Part shown: piece by piece, positions 54,629 through 64,000 of the stretch | Layout: every line of letters starts with the position of its first letter | How positions within the stretch are numbered: the stretch's first letter is position 1 | Source: Lodderomyces elongisporus | Lineage: Eukaryota; Ascomycota; Pichiomycetes; Serinales; Debaryomycetaceae | DNA: 64,000 nucleotides | Assembly (NCBI RefSeq): GCF_030384665.1 | Contig: NC_083678.1 | Span: 124,001 to 188,000 of the forward strand | Reading direction: 5' to 3' | The notes under the pieces: model-generated | What the model saw: the letters and a program-made list of their open reading frames with translations, nothing else | Database searches by the model: none | What the model was told of the DNA's origin: nothing | Program-made: the position numbers and the translations under genes

Positions 54629-55857
54629 CATCGAGATTTCCTTTATTTTTTTTGAGAGGGGGGGGGAGAGGAAGAGAGAAAGAAAAAGACAAGGATGCCC
54701 CTCGTTAAGCCGGCTTTTAGACGTTATGATACCTCGCTGCAGAACTGTTGTTCATGTACTGATTGAAGAAGATTACGACCTTCAACAATTGTATGAAATA
54801 AATGATAAGTAGAGAATTTGGCAACAAGAATGTGGTTTTTTTATAAATTCTCCCTTTCTTTTGTTATTGTTACATTTTTTTTTTGGTTAAATAATCAAGT
54901 GGTGATTGGGTGATGGTAATATTTTATGGAAATGTTGTGTTGGAAAGACCAACAGAAAATTTTTGTTGTTCTTGTTCTTCTTCTTATACTTTTAGTAATT
55001 GTTTTTGTTGTGAAATATGTTGTCCATTTTTTGCCTTAATTTCAAAACAGTTGTAAAGATTTTTTTTGTGTATTCCCATTTTTTATTTCTCTCTTTAATT
55101 TTATTTTTTTATTCACTTGCTTTTAACAGACGCGTCTGTCACTGTCACTGTCACCGTCTTTGTCTCTGTGTAACTGTATGTGTCAGCTACACAAAAATAT
55201 ATCTATTGGTGTCTCTCAACCTTGAGTCAACAATCTTTACATGAGTCCAAAAACCTCATCTCATCTCTCCGCTATTCTACATTTACTCCGAATCGTTCCA
55301 GATTTGTTCGTTTTTTATCTTGTAAAGAAAAAATGTAACATCATTGTGTAAAGTATTCTCAATTCTAGACTCTTATTGTCAAACAACTTGAACACCATAT
55401 ATTTACAATTCTACTCTCTTTATTATTGTCGATTTGTGCATAATGTTTTGAAAGATACAGATTCTACATTCTAGCGTTATCTCTCACTCTCTCCACCAAC
55501 TTTTAAAAGAAAAAAAAAGGGAGGGGGGGTGGATAAGAAGTAGCAATCTGTTTCAGAATGAATAAGTAGTAAACAGTGAGAAACACTCTTTTACTTGTGG
55601 GTTGGTCATTTACAGGAACAATGTTACCCCTCAGTTCTCAAGTTGTATTAAAAGAGATTGCTATTGTTGTAGTTTTTGTTCTGAGGGAAAGAAAGAAAGA
55701 AAGAAAGAAGATGCTGAGCAGAGTGGGAATAAAAATGAAATATATATTATAATATATTTAAGAGGCAAAGCATCAATGCATGGTTTACAAAAGAGCAAAT
55801 GTTGAATGTACTATAATGCTTTTAGCTAGATAAATATACAAGAAATAAAAAAAACAT

Positions 55858-55889
55858 GTGACTAATTAGTCACTTTAGGCCTAATTAGG
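55858..55889. promoter_or_regulatory. 16-bp palindrome plus CArG box (copy 2)
   Basis: GTGACTAATTAGTCAC (55858-55873) is a perfect palindrome made of two TTAGTCA/TGACTAA half-sites of bZIP (Gcn4/Yap) type. Six bases later comes CCTAATTAGG (55880-55889), followed by AAGG. The arrangement looks like a composite bZIP/MADS element. Confidence 0.5.
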
Positions 55890-56132
55890 AAGGTGGAGTA
55901 AAATAGAGAAAAGAGAGAGTCTTATTCCATCATTCTAATGCTTAGCTTCTTATATATTTAGAAAGACTAAAAGATATAATTTATAACCTCTAATGCATAT
56001 TGCTTTATTATACAAATGGTTTGTGTTTAACTATTTATAAAACGTTTTTTTTTTATTTTAACAATTTTTTTCTGTTTAGTGTTAGATGCGGAGATTTTGT
56101 GATTTTGAGGGTTAGAAGTGAGGAGTAAATAT

Positions 56133-56142
56133 GAGGGGCAAT
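56133..56142 (+). promoter_or_regulatory. GAGGGGCAAT motif (exact copy 2)
   Basis: Exact copy in the context ATGAGGGGCAATCCCC, with a nearby upstream GAGGAGTAAATATGAGG. Confidence 0.4.
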
Positions 56143-58177
56143 CCCCAACAAATTAGTTTATAGCTATACTTTTCTATTTTTTTTTTTTTTTTTTTCTTTT
56201 ATAAATAAAGAGTCGACAGTATATATATATAAAAATAGGTGAGTTGTTTATTGATAGGTTAGGGTGGGGGATACGAATGAGAGAAGATAAAAGGTGAAAG
56301 TGGAGGACGCAGAATCAGTGACGTAAATATTGAAAGCAGCACATATGATTATCTTGAGTAGCACCATCCTTCTCCTTCTTCCTTCTTCTTCTTTTTCTGT
56401 TCTTCTGTTTGTATTTGTTTTGCCATGTACTTTTTTTATTTTTGGTAAGGTTAAGGTGAAGTATTGGTTAAGAAAAGTTCTTTATATTGTTTTGTACTTT
56501 TTTTTGTAATGGGGGAAAAAGGGATGGTTGCCAATTTAGTCAACTTTCTTTGAAACTGGACAATAGAGAGATGAAGAGAAACGTTTTACCTATATTGATT
56601 GTTTAACTTTAACTACACTATAACAGTATACTATATTGTGTTATTGTACCACTTTAAGAAACAGTTGTCAAATTAAGAAGAGAGCAATACAAAGACGAAG
56701 ACAAAGACAAAGACACCAAAATAAGAATAGGGATGAAGGAGGAGGAAAAAGAGGAAGAGGATTAAGATTAAGCATGAAATTTACACTATGTTTTGATGTG
56801 AGACTTTGAGACCAACAGAACACACACACACCTTATGAAAGAAAAAAAATGAATGTAGTAAGTGATTGAAGGGTGTCAACTGTGCTGATTGCATTCTGTC
56901 TTCTTTTCCTTTTTTTTATTTTCAATTTTTTGACATCTACTTCTTCATCTGCTTCTTACCAAATTCTTTCAACCCCTCGTCTAATTCCTCACTCTAACTC
57001 TCTTCTCTTCAAAAGTGTATGCAGCAATTTAGTGTGGAAAAAGGAGAGAGAGTGAGAGAAAAACTATTGGAAAGAGGAATTACGTAAGCACAGTGATAGA
57101 AGAGTAAGTCATAGTGTAAAAGCTATTATTAGATTACCCCACAAAATATTTATTTTAACCAAACGTTTGGCAGCCATCAACACTAATACTCTCACAATAC
57201 TTACAGAAAAAAAACAAACAAACTTATTCTACTTTAATTATACCACACCCTCCCAGTTGGTTTTATTAAAAAAAACTAATGTCCAATTATTTTCTTCATT
57301 TTTGCATGACATGAAAAATAACTTATAGTCTATTCTCTATATAATTTATTTGCTATATAAAAATCAAATTACACAAAAGTAATGAGAGAGATGTTTGTTT
57401 TTTTTATAGAAGAAAATAAAAAAAAAAACAGAGATACCCCGCAGACAGCTTAGCCTGTTTAGTCAAAAATCAGAAAATACTATATAGGAAGGTTTTCTCT
57501 CTCTCTCTTCTTTTCTTTACAGTATTAAATTACATGCATACAAATGGTTTTTTTAAACTACACACTGACAACAGAGATCGTGTAGCATCTTCGAGAGAGT
57601 GCGAGAGAGCTTAGGACAATCCAACAATTACAAACAATAAGGGATCTTCCTCCTATTGATTTTACTATATTTGTCGATTACTACCTTTTTTCTTTTCCTT
57701 TCTTTTTTCTTTTTTTGGAGGGTTTCATCTTTCGGAGTAGTAAGGAGATGATAATAATTAAAGTAGGGACAAATATAGAGAGGGTATTGCACAAGGGTAT
57801 ATAGTTTGCTTACCCCAACATTTCAAGAATGTTAACACTATTCTAGAATGTAAAAAACCAATCGTCTAGCTAGAAGAATTTTAACATTTCAATTGCGCTT
57901 TACTTCTTTTTACCTCCTCCGTACCCCCACCATGTCTTGCAACCATTCCTTTACTTTTCCTGCTAAAAACAATTGACAAACCACTTATCTCCTATAATCC
58001 ACTGTTTATTAAAAATTAAAAGCGAGAAAAAAAGAAAGATAGATGAGGGAAAAGTGTATGGCATGAGGGGTAAAGGGATTATTAAACAGGGTTTTTTTTC
58101 TTTCGATATTTTTCTTGTCCTAGTTTTTATTTCTCTCTCTCTCTTTACTTACCAATGTAGATTAAATTAATTAGAGT

Positions 58178-58187
58178 GAGGGGCAAT
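58178..58187 (+). promoter_or_regulatory. GAGGGGCAAT motif (exact copy 3)
   Basis: Exact copy in the context GTGAGGGGCAATCATGAGGG. Confidence 0.4.
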
Positions 58188-58784
58188 CATGAGGGGGCGG
58201 GGAAAAAACTGGTTAGGATATCAATGGTTTTTAGTTTATTTTTTTTTTATTTATTTTTTTCTTTTTTTTTTATTGGACATCAAATTCGATGTTGCACTTT
58301 ATTCTTCAAGGATTTCTATATTTCTCATTTTTTGTGGGGTTAAGTTATTGTTTGTATAGTAATTGGGAATGTAATAAAGTAATTAGGCTATATTAACTAA
58401 TAACAAGGGGGTTCATCTTGTTCAGTTTTCTTTATGACCCCCCTAGCTCTTTATAAACTCAACGACTAATTAGGTCATAATATTGACTAATCACTCTTAC
58501 AATTGATAACATCAAAAACCTTCTACCATAGTAGTGGCTCATTCACTATGCCACATTTTTTTTTTTTTGTTCGTTAGCGGAGTTATAATTCTCATCATAA
58601 AATTAAAATAAATAAAATAAATATACTACTGACACAGTGAGGAGTAAAAATGAGGGATATATGTGTGTATGTGTCGACAGCACTAAATGGCTCTTGCTTG
58701 AATATTATATTATATTTAATTTTATTTATTTTATTTATTATAAAACAAGTAGCACAAAATCTATAAGCAATGCTAATTTCATTT

Positions 58785-58794
58785 CCTAATTAGG
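58785..58794. promoter_or_regulatory. CArG box CCTAATTAGG (copy 3)
   Basis: The context is ATTTCCTAATTAGGCAAC, close to the yeast Mcm1 P-box. A one-mismatch relative, ACTAATTAGG, lies at 58465-58474. Confidence 0.5.
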
Positions 58795-60044
58795 CAACTA
58801 AAATTTTTTATACATCTCTATAAGTCTATATGCATCTGCTATAGCTTATTGTGTTTTGTATGACGCATGTACTATATAGACTTCATAAAGAGAATAAAAA
58901 TTAGCACAATGTACATCTTGTTTTTCCAGATTGGATCAGTTCCAAAACATTCTCGACTCCATCTCTTTCGACTACTCTCCCTCTTCCCTTCTTCAATTAT
59001 ACACACCACCTCGATGTAAGGTAGAGATTATTTACACTCTGTAATACCCACTACAATCTCAAATGAGGTAATTAATTATTTTACATTTATTTAAAAATAA
59101 AATGTAAAATAAATTAATTTTTTATTTTTTTTTCCTCAAAAAATCTGTCATAGATTGATCACCTCTTCTCCTTCTCTTTCTTTTCTTTACCCTTGACACC
59201 CTCTATATAATTCAAGGGTAAAGGGTCAAGAGTATAGACCCTGGGAGGGGGAAGAGGAAAGAGAGGCTTACTATGGGGTAAGACTAGGAACAAAATTTTA
59301 TTCTTATCTCTCAGTTCTCTTATTTGAAAAGGCTTACTTATACACGAGTTATTACTCTATATATAATTCAATTACCTTGCCTCAGCAAAGCCTATCCAAA
59401 TGGAGTCAAAAATTTCAAATAAAAAAATGGAGGAAAAAGGGAAAAAGGGAAATAGGAAAAACAACACAAACCAATGCCTTACCCATTGGCACACACTATT
59501 GTTTTGTTACATAGTTTTTTATTATTTTATTATTTTGTTCTCACTCTCACACTCACTCTTTATTTTTGTACGAGGAAATTGTATAGTAATAATTAATAGA
59601 GAAAAAAACAAAAGAAAATAATTGAGGCATTGAGTAGGACAATGTAAAAAAAAAAAAACAAAGGTAAAACGTTCGCTTCAATTTACAATGCCGCCCCAAT
59701 CGGCACGAGCAGCAACCAATTGGACGAGAAACGGAGAGAGAAAGAGAATTAGAAAGAAACGGAGAGAACAAATGAGGAATGGCACACTAATTGGGGTTTC
59801 CCTCTTTTGAATTTTGTACTTTGTTGTTTCAAGTCAACCCAAAGTGCAGATGTACCATTTACAAAATAATCCACTTTTTAATTTTTTTTTTGCCTTTCTT
59901 TTGTTCATTCAGCTACAGTTGAACAATAGCAACCTACAAAAAAGTATGTAGTACTCTTTACTTTCCCCCTCACCCATTGAGCACCATAATAACCCAATAC
60001 CCATTTACTCCACTTTCTCAATTAGTCCTATCCGAAATTTTTAT

Positions 60045-60054
60045 ATTGCCCCTC
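60045..60054 (-). promoter_or_regulatory. GAGGGGCAAT motif (exact copy 4)
   Basis: The plus strand reads ATTGCCCCTCCCCC. The four exact copies are spaced about 1.5-2 kb apart, on both strands. Confidence 0.4.
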
Positions 60055-62046
60055 CCCCAGGCCTAAATAGAATAAAACTCAAGTAAGCATGTAAAATAAA
60101 TAAATAAATAAATAAAAATTTTAAAAGAACAAAGTGAAAGCCACCATGTTGACTTACGGCTTTAGTAGGGGAGATATAGCACCGAATTTGAAAAAAAAAT
60201 ATACATATATGCCAAACAAACATATAGACACACCAACAGACAATATCCGGTAGTCCTCTAAATCTTGTTTCCCAATTTGATTAATATTGCTACATCGGCA
60301 CAAGTGGAGCAGTTATTGAATAGAAGAACTTCTCCTCTTTATTTTTGTATAACCATTCCTTCTCTATTCATAATTAAGATATTTTTTTTTTTGTTTCTGG
60401 TATACCGAGTAAGATGCCTATTTCTTCTATTTCTGTTTCTCTCTTTAATGCTTCGCCTCGTTCTCCTTGACTCAGTTTTGCAAAGTTTACAATCCATCAT
60501 CCTTTAATCGTCAAAAAAAAAAAAATTGATTACATTCAATTGATTTCACAGACTAAATAGGCAAACTAATTAAACACTTTTACCACTCACTACCTTTTAT
60601 TATTAACTGGAGTAGCAATTAAAGAAAGTAGTAGAGACAAAAAAAAAACAACAATTGAGACAAGATATAGACGAACTCTTTTGGGCACAAGGATTGAACA
60701 TCGATGTTCACCAACACACTCTTTACTTCTTCATTCATCATCAATATACTCAAAAATATGAAATTACCCGATTTGGTAAATTAAGATTGAGGCAAAACAA
60801 ATAAAACAATAAAAAAAGAAGAAGAAGAGCAAAAACAAGTGTTTGTACATAATTACCCAATTAGTCAATTTCTGCACAAGGGGGTACATTTCAAATAGCT
60901 CCCTACTTTCTCATATTAATTCATCTCTATTCGGTGGAGTCCACTATTTAGTAAGTGAGTGAGTAAAGAATAAAAGAAAAAAAAGTCACCAAGGGAGACA
61001 AACATACTGTGGGACAATAGGAAAACGAATGGACCTAGAGCAAAGTATATGGCATTTGTTTGCAAAACAAATTCAATAGTGATCAAAGTTTTTTCCCTCC
61101 GTTCTGCTCTGTTTTTTTTAATGGCCCCGCGCCTCGAATACAACAGCAAAAAAAAAAAAAATCAAAAAAGCTTTTCATGAGTTTTTCTTCCATTCATTTT
61201 AAGGTTTGTGTAAGTACAACTTTTATAAATTAAAATTATGTAACATGCGTTATGCTTCACGTGGTATGTACTACCTCTTGTTTTGTTTTGTACCAAAATA
61301 TGCAGACAGGGCAAAATAAGGAGACAGAAAGTCAAAAGCGGAAATAAAAAGTAACACAATATCAAGCAATTTTACTCTCGAATAGTTAGACATCACCAAA
61401 AAAAAAAATAGAAAAAAAGTAGAGAAAACAATTGAAAGCTCACAAAATTAAACAATTTTTCAAATATACACTAGCACAATCATCACCTATTATACCAACT
61501 CTCTTTTATTTATTTTTATTTTGTATGTGTGATCCTATGTAATTTGATTAATTAATTTCATTTTTTCAATTTCAATTTCACCAAACCATATAGAATGATC
61601 CTGAAATTGTAGAAGAAAAAGAGGGTATAGCACAGAAGTATGGGCAATTTTGTCCTTCCTTCCTTCTTCCTCCTCCTTTTTTTCCATTTACTATATAATC
61701 AACCCAATTCCCCCCCTTCCTTCCTTCCTCCTCATCCCATTTCAAATTCATCAACTCGAAATCCTTCTTTCCCCTTCTTCTTATTTACTTAACTCACTCC
61801 CATCAATAACATATACCCAGTTCATACAATAATATTATCATTATTAATAATAAAATTAATAAACCCATTCTTTATACCCTAACGAATTATATATCTATAC
61901 TCTACAAAAAGTTTCACTACTGCTGGTCAATAACGAAACACTAGTCTGCTATACCATACTACAAAATACCCAATAATATTACATATATACCAACAGTAAT
62001 TACCTAACGTCTATTCAACAACACTACTGTGATACCCTACAACATA

Positions 62047-63596
62047 ATGAACTCTAACGCGTATGTTGCAAAAAAAAAACAACAACTTATAATTACCCTC
62101 CTTTAAAAAATAAAATAATTAGCAATTTGCAGTTTACTAACAAACATTTCCTTTTTAGAAATATCCTTCCACCAGCAAATGGTAAAAAGTTATGGAGAGT
62201 GAAAAGAACACCTTCTATGTCGAGTACTTCTTCAAAGAGCTCTACATCTTCTTCCATCTCCTCATCTAACAACTCAAACACTACACAAAGCGAGACTTCC
62301 CTCGAATGCCTCAACAACTCCTTGAGAATTGCTGCTGCTGCTCAAGGCGGCCTTACAATTAGAAGACCACCTTTGAGAAGACCAAAGAACAAGCCAGGCA
62401 AACCAAAGAGCTTTGTGTTTGTTGACTTGTCACCTATCAAATCCGACGAAGAGGCTGAAGTTGTTGAATCGACAAAGAAAGTGGAAGCCAAGAAGGAGGA
62501 ACAAGAGCAAGTTAGCTTTAGTGGTGCACACCAATTGCCTTCGCCTACTTCTTCATTGGAGGACTCATTATCCATTGACGATTCACTCTTTGACTTGCCA
62601 ACATTGAACTACGAGATGGAGTCAAACACCAGTGTGTCAACTAGCCCCGACATGGAATTGGGATTGGGAATCATGAATTTGGGAATTGACTGGAACCAAC
62701 CACAATCATTCCAACAACAAGAGCAACAACAAGAGCAACAAGCACCAGTTCCAGCACCAGTTTCGGCACCCGCACCATTGCCACAACAACAGGATTACTT
62801 ATCTCAACAATTGTATGGCTACCAACAAGCTATGATGCAACAACACTTGCAAATCCAGCAATTGCAACAACAATTACTTCAACAACAACAGCAGATGCAA
62901 GTGCCTATTCTCCACTCAACACCACAATTGCAATCGCTTCCTCAACTTCCATCTACAAATGACCTTCAATCACCATTCCAATCACCAATCAAGAAGAAAA
63001 AGAGAGCCACCTCATTATCCTCATCATCATCATCATCCATCCAGTTCAAAACATACAAGCCAAAACACACAAGAACAGTTTCTGAAGCATGCATCAAAAA
63101 ACCAACATCTTTACACAAGAAACAAGGACCTCCACCACACTCAAGATCAAAGAGCTTGCCTTATGCTACACCAGTAACCACAGCACAAGCATATGTGCCA
63201 GAGTTTAAGCCTATGGAAATGCAACAAACCGAATCCTCAGTTTCTGATGTGATGAATGATTTCATGATGTTGAATGAAATGTCCATGTCACTCACAAACT
63301 CTGTCAACTCTACAAATACCTACGCAGAAGCTCAATTAACTCCAGCATCATCGTATTGCGAGGAGGTTGAAGAGTTTACCAAACCATCCTTTCCAAGCGT
63401 AGAGTTATCATGTGGATTTGAAGAGTTTTTGGCTCCAATAGTCCCAGCTTCAGCAATGCCAATGCCAATGCCAATGCAAAACCAGAACCAATCTCAAAAC
63501 CAAACAGTGTTGCCACAGCAACTGAAAATGGGCTTGGGACTCACTGGATTTGCCGGATTTAATGAGTTTGAGTTAGGTACATTTGTTCAAATTTAA
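62047..63596 (+). CDS. Gln/Ser-rich, probably disordered protein with a 14-nt first exon; possible regulator
   Basis: The coding sequence joins 62047-62060 and 62159-63596 (483 residues), starting MNSNANILPPANGKKLWRVKRTPS. Without the intron the frame could start at 62127, but that N-terminus would be translated from the branch site and splice acceptor. Features in order are a Ser/Thr run (about 25-50), a basic IRRPPLRRPKNKPGKPKSFVFVDLSPIKSDEE block (about 70-101), an acidic-to-neutral Ser-rich region, Gln-rich stretches (about 190-250), a basic KKKKRATS segment near 283, RTVSEACIKKPTS and HSRSKSLPYATP (possible phosphorylation sites), and a MPMPMQNQNQ repeat near the end. No DNA-binding domain is recognised. 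The composition and the 9.5-kb upstream region suggest a transcription or cell-cycle regulator, which is inference. I do not know the family. Confidence 0.8.
62061..62158 (+). other. Intron near the 5' end of the Q/S-rich gene (98 nt)
   Basis: The 5' site is GTATGT (62061-62066), the branch site is a perfect TACTAAC (62135-62141), and the acceptor is TTTTTAG (ending 62158). It splits a GC|A codon for Ala. Exon 1 is ATG plus 11 nt, a placement typical of yeast introns. Confidence 0.9.
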
Positions 63597-64000
63597 ATTA
63601 GCCAGAAGAACAATAGAGAGCAATAGAGAGTAATGGTTTACCTCAATTAATTTTTGATTCCACTGGTTGGAGATTGATTGTTGCCTAAACAATTTTGTTT
63701 TTCAGTTCGACTTTTGATTTTTTTATTATAATTTTTTTTTTTTATTGTTCCCAATTCCCCCCGTTTTTTTTATATATATACATTACCCGTTACGTTTATT
63801 AATACCCCTCATTCCCAATTTTTACCCCACTTTCCATACTTTAAAGTTTAAATGATTATATTTTCCCTCCCGAGTTTTTCATCATTGTCACAATTTCAAG
63901 ATTATTCATTTTTCGTGTTGTACTAAATACACACACACACACACATTTCGGTTCACATATTTCAAATAATTTTTTTTTCGGTTTATATCCCAGATTTCGG
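63597..64000. other. 3' flank of the Q/S-rich gene
   Basis: T-rich DNA with TATATATA (63771-63779), a TTTAAAGTTTAAA-type element (around 63839-63851) and an AC run (63930-63944). No gene is seen up to the window end. Confidence 0.6.

Larger units (their letters stand above)
52503..62046. other. 9.5-kb gene-free spacer upstream of the Q/S-rich gene; candidate dispersed control region
   Basis: I see no credible gene. The short frames are low-complexity. A (TA)18 run lies at 52869-52904. Short motifs recur in this spacer and were not noticed elsewhere in the window: CCTAATTAGG three times, GAGGGGCAAT four times plus two one-mismatch copies, and several TTAGTCA/TGACTAA. The region resembles the very long upstream regions of Candida developmental regulators, and part of it may be a long 5' leader. 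Confidence 0.5.

Noticed and set aside
62127..62158. ATG at 62127 as start of the Q/S-rich gene
   Set aside because: It lies inside an intron with perfect branch and splice sites; the upstream 14-nt exon gives a cleaner start.

Overview
The window is nuclear DNA of an ascomycete yeast. Supported genes are typical yeast orthologues. Both introns found have the canonical GTATGT...TACTAAC...TAG signals. Intergenic DNA is very A/T-rich. Clustered in-frame CTG codons inside a serine-rich tract of the OTU-protease gene fit the CUG-Ser (Candida/Lodderomyces) clade. Very long, microsatellite-rich intergenic spacers suggest a Lodderomyces elongisporus-like species, but that is an inference from style, not an alignment. 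Protein readings quoted here use the standard code, so any CTG-encoded Leu is probably Ser.

Layout: 1-670 (minus) is the 5' part of a CLN3-type G1 cyclin. From 671 to 15324 there is no host gene, but a complete, very recent LTR retroelement without recognisable gag-pol lies at 9675-12320. An OTU2-like protease follows at 15325. After a 5.8-kb spacer come CYC3 (22205), a mitochondrial PPR protein on the minus strand (CCM1-like, 23320-25560), ERF4 with a 3' intron (26961-27773), PUS4 (27954), a predicted mitochondrial protein (29598), POA1 (31028), VPS1 (32035) and SPE2 (36376). On the minus strand lie the ADP/ATP carrier PET9 (39062-39979) and a large DNF-type phospholipid flippase (42592-47670). 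UBC13 (minus, ends 51487) and a small membrane protein (plus, 52200) are divergent. A 9.5-kb spacer then precedes a Q/S-rich gene with a short first exon (62047-63596).

Functional themes: mitochondrial functions (CYC3, CCM1-like, the 29598 gene, PET9, possibly a PUS4 isoform), membrane traffic and lipid asymmetry (VPS1, DNF, ERF4), and growth control (CLN3, SPE2). The genes are not operons; each has its own promoter.

Most unusual: (i) the 2.65-kb non-autonomous LTR element with identical LTRs, a 5-bp target duplication, primer-binding-site and polypurine-tract candidates, and internal hairpin repeats; (ii) the 9.5-kb spacer before the 62047 gene, which carries three perfect CCTAATTAGG boxes, four exact GAGGGGCAAT sites plus two one-mismatch copies, and a 16-bp palindrome, and so looks like a dispersed control region; (iii) many TGTCTG/CAGACA motifs in the 1-22 kb spacers, several arranged as perfect inverted repeats.
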